Source: Lingula anatina (Eukaryota; Brachiopoda; Lingulata; Lingulida; Lingulidae). From it: DNA of 64,000 nucleotides. The stretch covers positions 852,821 to 916,820 of the forward strand of contig NW_019773847.1 of NCBI RefSeq assembly GCF_001039355.2, given 5' to 3'. Made by a program: the position numbers and the translations under genes. How positions within the stretch are numbered: the stretch's first letter is position 1; each line of letters opens with the position of its first letter. Shown in pieces: positions 26,201 to 38,200 of this stretch. The notes beneath the pieces are model-generated. The model ran no database searches, was not told the DNA's origin, and saw only the letters and a list, made by a program, of their open reading frames with translations.

Positions 26201-29200
26201 TTTGTGTTCAGTGAGTCAATACACAAGAAGATCACAACAGGCGTAACTGTGTTAGTTGAGACAATACACAAAAACGTCCAGATTACCACAGGCATAACCG
26301 TGTTAGTTAAGACAACGAACAAAATTATCCATATCATGACAGGCATTACTGTGATAGTTGAGACAATACACAAAAATATCCATATCATGACAGGCATTAC
26401 TGTTTAACTCTGCCATAGCTGGTCCCAAGCCTGGTTGAGAAAGGAGGGTTGGGCATCGGGCCAGCAACCCGACCCCGTAAACACTCAACTGCTACAGAAA
26501 CGGCAAACAATACACCAACTAATAACCGGCGCAAGGAAGATGACAGCGGAACTTTGGATTGCAGTATGAGGGCCAGGGAACAAAGCTGAAAGGAAGTTCG
26601 TGGCCTGACGAGTCAGATTCTCAGTGTCAAAACCTTGACCAAAATTGGAACCTGGAATGTACGTACACCACCCTGAGCTTCAGAGCTAACTTGACACTAA
26701 CCTTTTCACTGTAGCCTATCTCCATCGTGTCAAGTAACCTCTGACCAGATTCGATTGCCTCCGCCGCCCGCCAATCAAATTTAAAAGCCCGCACTCAATG
26801 ACTCATTAAACGATCTAGCCAATGAACGCGAACGAGTCAAAGCGCGCTTTGTTCAAATCCGGACCAATCAAAGATAAGGCTGAATATCAGGGACTTGCCG
26901 TAACCTGTGGGCAGCACGCAAATTACATCGTCTCTCAGTAGATAATGATGCAGGGCCTCAAACTGCTAGACCCTATGGTTTCAATTCCGATTTACTCATA
27001 TTTTGCAAAGAATCAAGAGATAACTTAACACATTAATTTACGTAGTCACTCGTAGGCACCCTGAGCTTCAGAGCTAACTTGACACTAACCTTTTCACTGT
27101 AGCCTATCTCCATCGTGTCAAGTAACCTCTGACCAGATTCGATTGCCTCCGCCGCCCGCCAATCAAATTTAAAAGCCCGCACTCAATGACTCATTAAACG
27201 ATCTAGCCAATGAACGCGAACGAGTCAAAGCGCGCTTTGTTCAAATCCGGACCAATCAAAGATAAGGCTGAATATCAGGGTCTTGCCGTAACCTGTGGGC
27301 AGCACGCAAATAACATCGTCTCTCAGTAGATAATGATGCAGGGCATCATACTGCTCTGGTTTCAATTCCGATATACTCCATGCTTTCTTTGTGTACGGTT
27401 ATGCACTCGGAACCACTCGGAACTACTCGGATGTCTCCGCACTCGACAATAACTATGTTGTTAGTATGGAGCTTGCGGAATCAGCCGAGGATTGCCGATT
27501 GACGATCAACCAATCAGCGTTTTCACCAAACTTTGGTGAAAAATTTTGAAACATGGATTCGATTGGCTTATATAAACTAGGTCAAACTATTTTCGTCAGA
27601 GGTTACTTGACACGATGGAGATAGGCTACAGTGAATAGGTTAGTGTCAAGTTAGCTCTGAAGCTCAGGGTGACGTACACTGTATCAGTGTGGAAACTTGG
27701 CTCAAGTCATCTAGCAGGCAGAGATTTATGGATTGGACATTTTGGGCATCAGTGAAATGCATTGGAAGGAAAATGGAACAAGGCAGCAAAGCTGTCAAAT
27801 GTACAGACAAAAAACAGAAAATAAAGATGCAAAATAGGTCATTTTGTCAATTTTGATGCAATAACAAATAATACTTATAATAGCACCGTCAGTCAACACT
27901 GAATTTTAATCATGCACAACAGGTAACATGGTCAATAACAGGAGCAGATCCAGAGATATTTTCTGACAGTATTCCAAAGAATCTATGTTGATCCATCCTC
28001 CATTTTAATGGTCTTCCAACAGAAACAAGGCAGCAATTTTTGGTTATTATTGATTATTGATTCAGATCACCACCAAAAACTAATCACTTCTAAGTAAATC
28101 CCATTTCTAACCTACCCTGAAAATTTCAATAAAATCGGTCCATAACTTTTTGAGTTATGTTGATGATTGATTTTTCATTATTGATTATTGATCCAGATCA
28201 CCACCAAAAACTAATCACTTCTAAGTTAACCCATTTCTGACCTACCCTGAAAATTTCATCAAAATCGGTCCATAGCTTTTTGAGCTATGTTGATGACTGA
28301 TATTTGATTATTGATCCAGATCACCACCAAAAACTAAGCATCTCTTCCTTGGCCCACTTCTGACAGTTCCTAAAAATTTCATCAAAATCAGTCCATAACT
28401 TGTTGAGTTATGTTGATGACAAACAGGGGGAAAACATAACCTCCTTGGCAGAGGTAATAATGTTTATAATAGCACAGTCAGTCAATACTGAATTTAAATC
28501 ATGCACAACAGGTGACAATGTGTTCTCAGTGGTCCATATATGCTGAAAAAAGAAAACCTAGAGGCAACAACGGGCACATCTCTGCTAGTTTTGAAGATAT
28601 GAGAGGCAAGAAAATATGCAAAGTTCAGTTCATGGTGAAAAAGTAGGTCAAAGGTCAATTAAAATGTCACAGTATATGACTTCCTATTCAAGTTCAATAG
28701 TAACCATGGGCATTTCTTTGCCAAGTTGGAGATTTAAAGGCCAGAAAACATGCAAAGTGCAGTTCATCATAAAAAGTAGGTCAAAGGTCAATTTCACAGT
28801 CACAGTTAGATAGCCAGTGTATGACTTCCTATTCAAGTTCAACAGTAACTTTGGGCGTATCTCTGCCAGTTTCAGTTCATGGTGAAAACAAGATCAAAGG
28901 TCAATTTTAGGGTCACAGTTAGATTGCCAATATATGACTTCCTATTCAAGTTCAATAGTAACTATAGGTGTATCTCTGCCAGTTTTTGAGATTAAAGGGA
29001 AGAAAAATTTGCAAAGTTCAGTTCATGGTGAAAAGTAGGTCAAAGGTCAATTTAAAGGTCATACTTAGATTGCCAGTATATGACTTTCTATACAAGTTAA
29101 AAAAAAAAAAAAAAAAAATCTCCTATCCTATCTCTGCTAGTTTTGGAGATATAAGAGACTTAAATATTGCAAAGTTCAGTTCATGCATCAAGGTGTCAGA

Positions 29201-32200
29201 ATCTCCTACGAGCACAGCCGAGAATTAATTACAGCTTTGGAAGTGACTGGCTCGCGCTGCCAGTTATTACGCCGTGGGTTATTCAGGGCACAGACCGTGA
29301 TCACAAGATACCCCCAATAGATTTTTAAATTTTTAGATTTTTCATGTGAACGGACCCAAAGGGTCTAAATGCTACAATTTCTGAGTTACAATAATTTGCC
29401 ATAAATTTCCTACAGAAGAAATTAATTGAAATAAAGAAAAGGTCATTTTGGTTGAAATTCTTGAAATGGGAGGTGCTCAGAAGTTCCAAATGTCATGAAA
29501 TAATGTCATTTTTGACCAGATGTTGTCTGCCTCGCCAAGCCTTATGTTATCTTTTCCAGACATTCAAATATTTTTGCATATTACCATATTGCACATTTTA
29601 CTTTCAACAACACAATGTACTTTTTGATACAGCATAACATGTAAACTGTATGGAAAACAAAAAAACGGACACCATACTCTGTTGGGCTTGACATGCTCTA
29701 TCAAATGCAATAAACAAGAGGTCTCCAGCATTAACGGTTCCAGAATTAGAGAGAGTTTTCAGCATCTAATGGCCGCTGTTCCCATGAAAATGCACCGATT
29801 GACCCCAAACTCACGGAGATGAAAGATGACCTGAAGGGTAACACCTGCCAGTAATATGATAGGTTAGGTCTGTGTAGTTTTTGAATGTCAGCGCACATTT
29901 TTTTTTTTGCAAAAAGTTCCCTTTTTTTTTGAAAATTTTAGCCCGTTTGACCTTCAAATAAAGGTCAAAGGTCAAATCCAAGGGCATATTTGAAATCTCC
30001 ACATATGACTTTTGATCGGCCGTCTATAGAAATTTTTCCCATAATTCTTTCGGTATGGTAGGTAATTAGCATTTAATTTTGCCAATTTTGGACAAGGGTG
30101 CATTGCAATGAGTGCCAAACCTAGACCCCAATACCAACAAAGCCCAAATTTTACGTGGAACGAGTTGAGATTATAGGTGACCTAAATCCAAGAGATGGGT
30201 ACGGGGGCCCTTACCGTCTAGGAGGAGAAGCGGTAACGGTAGCCGTCCGGCGGAGCCGGCAGAACAATCCGGACGGGACTAAAACCATGTGTACCGCCAG
30301 CGCTAACGCTGGTGGTACAATTACAGTGACAGGTATAGTTCAATACACATTCAAGTTTTTATTGATGTTTGTTTTAGCTACAAAGCTGTCCCAATCTTGT
30401 GGTTGAAAAGCATCAAATTGCCCAAAAGTCACACACCTGTATGGCAACACTCGTTTAGAAATTTCAGGAGCACTTCCAACTCGAACAAAGTCTTTAAATC
30501 CATGTTCCAGCAGTCTGAAATATAAAAATAAATAAATATGATTAAGTTTTGAAATATGGTTAATATCTATCTAAAATAAGAAAAATGTGAAGTTGCTTAC
30601 AATATGACCAATAAACTAGAGGATCAGAGAGGCGATACCGCCTCCGGATATTGTACCACCAGCTGGAGTAAGCGCAATGGTATGGAAACCCCCCCAAAAA
30701 AGGGACACCACCACCAGTCTTGTGCTTGACAAGCTCTATAAAATGCGATCAACAAGAGTTCTCAAAATATGCAAAAAAATATAGTAAAAAATGGTACAAT
30801 AAGCAGATTTTCAAATTGACCTGCATTTTCCTAACATTGATGACTCCTGATTCTCTAGACAAAATAGGCCTATTGGTTTTCCTTGAAATATGTTGTCAGT
30901 GTTGCATATATGCTGACAAAAGAGAAAAAAAAGGGGCAAAATGGGGCACATCTTTGCTAGTTTTGAAGATATGAGAGGCAAGAAAATGTGCAAAGCTCAG
31001 TTCATGGTGAAAAAGTAGGTCAAAGGTCAATTTCAATATCACAGTATATGAATTTCTATTCAAGTTCAATAATAAACATGGGCATTTCTTTGCCAACTTT
31101 GGAGATTTAAAGGCCAGAAAACATGCAAAAAGCAGTTAATCATAAAAAAAGTAGGTCAAAGGTCAATTTCAAGGTCAAAGTTAGATTGCCAGGGGTTTAT
31201 CTTTGCAGGTTTTTGAGATAAAAGGTATAGAAAATTTACAAAGATCAGTTCATGCTGAAAATTAGGTCAGAGGTTAATTTCAGGGTCACAGTTAGATTGC
31301 CAGTGTATGGCTTCCTATTCAAGTTTAATAGTAACTATTTGCATATCTTAGCCAGTTTTGGAGATATAAAGATCAGAAAATTTGGAAAGTGCAGTTTATC
31401 ATGAAAAAAAAAGGTCAAAGGACAATTTCAAGGTAACAGTAACATTACCAGCATATGACTTCCTATTCAACTTCAAAAGTATCTATGGACCTATCTCTGC
31501 CAGTTTTGGAGTTAAAAGGGAAGGAAATAAGCAAAGTTCAGTTCATGATTAAAAGAAGGTCAAAGGTCAATTTCAAGGTCACAATTGGATTCCCAGTATA
31601 TGACCTCCTATTCAAGTTCAATAGTAACTATGGACCTATCTCTGCCAGTTTTGGAGATAAAAGTGAACGAAAATTTGAAAGTTCAATTCATGATGAGAAG
31701 TAGGCCAAACGTCAATTTCAAGGTCACACTTAGATTGCCAGTATATAACTTCCTATTCAACTTCAATAGTAACTATAGACCTATCTCTGTTAGTTTTGGA
31801 GATAAAAGGGAACGAAAATTTGCAAAGTTCAGTTCATGGTGAAAAGTAGGTCAAAAGTCAATTTTAAGGTCACAGTTAAATTGCCTCTAATGACTTCCTA
31901 TTCAATTTAGTAACTATGGGTGTATCTTTGCCAGTTTTGAAGGTATAAACATTAAAAAAGTTGCAAAGTTCAGTTCATTGTGAAAAGTAGGTCGAAGGTC
32001 AATTTTAAGGTCACAGTTAAATTGCCTTTAATGACTTCCTATTCAATTTAAATAGTAACTATGGGTGTATCTTTGCCAGTTTTCAAAGTATGAACATTAA
32101 AAAAGTTGCAAAGTTCAGTTTATGGTGAAAAGTAGGTCGTAAGTCAATTTTATCACAGTTAGATTGCCAATATATGACTTCCTATTCAACTTCAATAGTA

Positions 32201-35200
32201 ACTATGGACCTATCTCTGCCAGTTTTGGAGATATAAGGGACTAAATGTTACAATTTTGGAGTTACAATAATGTGCCATAAATTTCCTACAAAAAAAAAAT
32301 TAATTGAAATAAAGAAAAGGTCATTTTGGTTGAAATTCTTGAAATGGGAGGTGCTCAGAAGTTTCAGATGTTCAAATTTCATGAAAAAATGTCATTTTAG
32401 ACCAGAGGTTGTCTGCCTCGCCAAGCTTTATGTTATATTTTCCAGAGCTTCAAAATGTATTACATATTACCGTATTGCACATTTTGCTTTCACCACCACA
32501 ATGTACTTTTTGATACAGCATAACTTGTAAATTGTATGGAAATCAGAAAAACAGAGACCACTTCCAGTGTTGGGCTTGACATGCTCTACAAAATGCAAAA
32601 AAGAATAGGTCTCTAGCATTAACGGTTCCCAAATTAGAGACAGTTTTCAGTTTCAGTATCTTATTGCCACTACTCCCGTGAAAATGCACTGTTGACCCCA
32701 AACTTACGGAGATGAAAGATGACCTGAAGGGTAACACCAACCAATAATATTATAGATTAAGTCTGTGTAGTTTCTGAATATCAGCGCAAAAAAATTTTTT
32801 TTGTAAAAAAATTCGTTTTTTAGAAAATTTTGGCCTGTTTGACCTTGAAACAAAGGTCAAATCCAAGGGCATATTTGAAATCTACACATATGACTTTTGG
32901 AAAGCCGTCTGTAGAAAATTTTCCCATAATTCCTTCAGTATGGTAGATAATTAACATTTAATTTTGCCAATTTTGGACAAGGGTGCATTGCAATGAGTGC
33001 CACACCTAGACCCCAGCACCAATGAAGCCTAAATTTTGCGTGGAACGAGTTGAGATTATAGGTGACCTAAATCTTAGTGATGGGTACGCAGGCTCTTGTA
33101 GTCTAGGAGGAGAAGCGGTAACAGTGAAATGGCGACGGAGCCGGCAGAACAGGCGAGTCGGTACTAGTACCATGTGTACCACCAGCGCCTACGCTAGTGG
33201 TACAATAAAATCCTGTAGATATTAACTGATCATCAGTGTCCTATATCATATGCATACAAATTTTAAAAAATAATATAACACATTTTAGTAAACCTACCCT
33301 TCCAAAACCCTGTCAACAGCCACATTGGTAGCAGAAGAGATGAGGATCTTCCATCCTTGTTGAACAGACCTGCGATCACTCTCCTTAAACAGTTGGACTA
33401 AAAACTCAATTATCACTGCCACAGTGGAACTTTTACCCGAACCAAAGGCACCTGAGTCAAATACCATAACATAATGATAAAAGGATGTGAAGTATTAGGA
33501 TGCTTAATAAAAATGTTGCTCATTTTAAAGTTTAAAAATGTCAATAGTTCTGCAGATATTGCAATGAAATTGGGTATATTTTAGGAAAATCTTTTCTATG
33601 AATGCTGAAAATTTCATGAATCCAGCCATCTCAGTTTTGCAGACCAAAAAAGTAAAAATCTTAAGTCACATCTGACAGGTGGCAATGTTTGACAACCAGT
33701 CAGGTGAAGACATGATTTTTGAATAGATAGAAGGCAGCTTTAAGTGGGAGATCAATACAATGGTTTTTAATGATAACAGCTAGGCGATCATAAGAGGCCA
33801 GTGCTAAAGAAAAAGGGGAATGGCAACAGGAGTATCAAACAATTTCCTGGAAAGAACTGGACTCCATAATCTATTTATTGGCTTGGAAAAAAGATTTAAG
33901 AAAGAACATTAGATGGGAAGAGCTGTGATAACATTAGATGGGAGGAGACAAAAAGTATTTTTCCTTGTGGAAGAAGAGGCTATGGGCAGTCTGTCAGCAA
34001 GATGAAGGCCACATTGATCATTTGACGATAAAAAACCTGTCACTTCACCCTAAAAAGATCTATAAAAAAAAGGCACACCATCCACCACCCCCCTTCCTGA
34101 GTCGAATAATCTTTAAATTTTTTATTCAATTTTTTTGTATAACAAGATGCAGTTGTTTGTATGTAGATAACATATAGAAACACATCAAAGATCTTTTCAT
34201 ATTTAAAGCTTAATATTAAAATTTATAGGCTACTAGATTTAAAGCCAGGACAGCCACTCTTGAGAGCTACTAACTTAGATAAAATTAAAAAGAGAAAAAA
34301 AATCTATGTTATCAAGGTGCTGCTATGTAGGCTATGAGATTTAACTATTCTGAGAGTCAGTAGAGTTGGAAAATTCTATTCTGTGTCTTATTAAGCATAT
34401 TTTGACATGCATGTCCTCACCATGGATAAGATGCACATGTCCTCCACCTGTGAATAGATTTGAAACACTCATTAGAGCTTCTGCCTGGTCAGTGTTGAGA
34501 CCATACTTTTTGATGTAGAATGCAGCATATTCTTCCTGGAGTAAAATTAAAAGCTATTGAGTTGACGCATTTCAACTTTGTAAACAACTATAGCAAGGAA
34601 CAGAAAAACTTAAGTTTCTTGATCTTGTAAATTAAGAAGCAGCTAGCTTAACCTAACATATGTATTGACAACCTATGTAAGTTCAAATATGAAGACTTAC
34701 AAAATTATACAGGTATACTGAAATGCTGCCTTATGACAGCCCAACCCAGAATTTTAATATGTAAAAAAATTTAAGAAGATAAGACAATTAACCCACCGTT
34801 TAATAGAGGCATTATCTAGTCTCTTCATTGATAAAATTGTGCTACTCAATGATGTGATTAAATAGTACATTTGTTAAAACTGTTGATGACTGTGTAGATG
34901 AGAGAGATCAGTCGGAAAGCAGTATTAATTTTCACCCCACAAAAAATACTGCTATTTTGACGACAGCTCAAATAAGGAAATTCACCTTGTATTCTTGATG
35001 CTACAGCATGATCTCATAACATGAAAATGTTTATTGCTTCATTATCTAAGCATTTGGGGGAAAAAAGCCTAACATAAGAAACACTGTTAAGGCAATTAGT
35101 AATCATAATGAGTTTGAAACAATGCTTGTAAAGAATTGTGGTATTGCAAATTTTTAACAATTTGAAAATGAATGAATAGGTTTGCACTGCCTTAGATTGT

Positions 35201-38200
35201 GAGGGAAAAGCTCACCAACTGACAAACATTTAACGAGGCCTGTCAACAGTCTTTCAATCCCGGAAAATGATGAATACTTGGCAAAACTGAATCCACCTAC
35301 TTACAGACTTCCAGTGCAATAATGTCTACCAATTATATTGTTTCTCATCTTGAAGCATTTGATCCACTTGCCAAATCCAAATTCAAGGTCATGTTTAAAT
35401 TTGCCCTTAACTTTCATTACCCAATCCATCCCTTCAATGAATTAAAATTTTGTGGACAATCTAGATATATGGACATCCTACTCAAAAAGACAAAGTGGTA
35501 AACAAAATGCAACAGGAAGCCACTTAAGCCAGTCATGCTAATTCAGTCTACGTCTTGAACGCACCACTTCTCTCCTTGTCAGTAGAAAACTTCTGTTTTG
35601 CTTCTTTCGGTTGTCCATGCTAAAAAAGAAAAATTCTAATTTCAATCAACAAAACACACTTCATCATTTTTTATTACCAAATTGATCAATAATGAAGGAA
35701 GAAATTCCCTACAACCATTTTCATATTGGTTGGATAAATATAAATGTATGTGGACAAAGGATTCTTAAAATCATACCTGATAAGTCAAATCATCGTAGCT
35801 GTGAATTTTGTCCCATATAATATCTATCTATTAAAGTCTTGTACAATATTTTTCCCACATAAGAATCAAGCACACACCAACAGTGGAACCATCTCCCAAT
35901 GTCCTTAACCTGGGGTTTAGAGCCAGGCTGACCAGCTTCTCCATGATCTAATCTCCATACATCCCCACCTGCTGTTTCTTAACTTCAGTAGCATTTCACT
36001 GTTACTCTCAGTAAAACATTTTTAGACAAGTTTTACCTAGATCTTATGCCTTTCCTTAGAACCAGAAAATGTAGATGACTGGATGGGTATAGATGTTTCT
36101 AGAGTCCGATAAGGGTGTACATATGGAGACTTAAATGTAAAGAAGCAGGTCATAATGTATCAGACCTGTCACTCCAGATAAAAGTTTTTTACCTGTCAGC
36201 ATCCCTGCTTAATAAATGTGGCAGTATAGGCACTTTCTGTGGACAGACATTTTTCTGTAGGTTGTAAAGACATGCTATTTCATTCTTGAAATTGGCACCA
36301 CGGATGGCATAGCACAAGGCTGTTTCATATAGAAGGAAAAAATAATAATTTATGAGCCAAATACAGAACAAAGAGGCAAAATTGTTAAAATTCACATAAT
36401 GAAATTGCCAATATGTGAAAAAATTATGACAGTGCATAAAATAATATAACAATGTTTAAAGACATAAATACCAATACTATTGCTTATGTGGAAATATAGA
36501 AGAGGTATACAGCTTCAGGTAGATGGGAGTTAAAAGTCACATCTTGAAAATGCCAGTGTTTGAAAAATAAAATCAAAAGATTAAAAAGACAACATAACAA
36601 AAAATATTCCAATAAAGCTTTAATTCAAACTTTTAATCTAGCTGTATTAACATGATATGAATAACCCCATTTATGATTGAGTTTGAGGGTAATAAGGCAC
36701 TGTTATTCATCTAAAGCATTAATGCTGGCATTATATAAAATATTTTTTGTAAACTTATTTGCAATTATATTAAACAACATTTACCTGCATAATTATCACT
36801 GATTCCTAATTATGTAACACTGTTAATTTAGACTTTTACAAACTGAATTTGTCAGTGAGCTAAAGTTATGGGAGTTTACAGGGAAATCTCAACATGTATT
36901 TTATGTAATCTCATTTAATGGCCGCTTGAAACTTAATTAGGCAAGTGACTTAATAGCCCTGAACTTAGCTAGTGATTACCCAACACTGACCACCAATTGT
37001 ATCCAAGTACCATCAAAGACTATTTGAAAAATGAAATTTTCATAAAGAACTGCATTGCTTCTAAAACAGAAAGCAATCACACTGATTTTCCAACACAAGC
37101 TGCACTTCAGTCTTATGAATCCTTTCAGTAAGTTTGAGAATCATAAGTAGCATGGTTTTCCCTTAATGGTCCCCTTATAGCAGTGTCCAAAATACAGTCT
37201 TCTTCAACTTTTATGCAATATTACATAATGCTTAACAGCCTAATGTCCATCCATTTTTAATAATAAAATAAAAGTATCATGGATTTTCAGAAAATGTGAC
37301 TAGCAAAGGTCCTCATGCCCACGCAGGTTCAAAGTCACACCTTGAAAATGCCAATATGTGAAAAATTAAATTTTCACAAAAGCCTGTTTAACTTCCAGAA
37401 AAAAGCAATCAGACTTGTTTTCCAGCTAAAACTGTATTTTTAAATAAAAAAAGTCCTATGTTTCCTTCCTGTAAGATTGAGAAGAGTAAGTGACATGGTT
37501 TTCTTTTAATGGTCACTATGGTGGCAGTGCCCAAAATAGGGTTTTCTTTAATTTTGATGCAATATTACATAATGCTTAACAGCACAGGCACCACCAATCT
37601 TTAATAATGCATTGCAGGCAACATGGATATTTAGAAAAGGTGACTAGCAAAGGTCTTCAGGCCCATGAAATTTCTAAGTCACACCTTGAAAATGCCAATA
37701 TGTACACCAGAGATGCCTGCAGTGAAATGAGTTTCTTTCCATTTTCAACAATTTAATTTACATTAAACAAAATAATCAATTTACTGTAATTTTTATACGA
37801 TTAATTAAGAATATTGTTGAGATAGGAAAAATATCAATAAAACAATTTAAAATATCAAATTTGATCCATTCTTAGATCCTGAACATAGTGAATTGTTGAA
37901 TCTGACAAACTGCAATGATATGAGTTTATTTCCATTTTTGACACTTTATTTACCATCATTTTTATACAATCAACTAACAGCATTGTTAAGATGCAGAAAA
38001 TGTCAAAAGAACACTTTTACATATCTAATTAGTTCAATAATGAGACTGTTAACATGCCTAAGAATCAAATCTGAGGAAAAAAACACTTATATACACAAGC
38101 TGATTTTCCAACTCAACCTGTATTCCAGTAAGATTGATCACTCCAGTGATTTTCAAGATGATATGCTTATCAGTTTTCCTTGAAATGTGTTATCAGTGTT

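Noticed and set aside
31455-31842. Overlapping ORFs with MTSYSSSIVTM- and VYDFLFKFNSNYG-type peptides
   Set aside because: They recur wherever the ~145-bp repeat occurs and shift frame with each unit; they are translations of the repeat, not genes.
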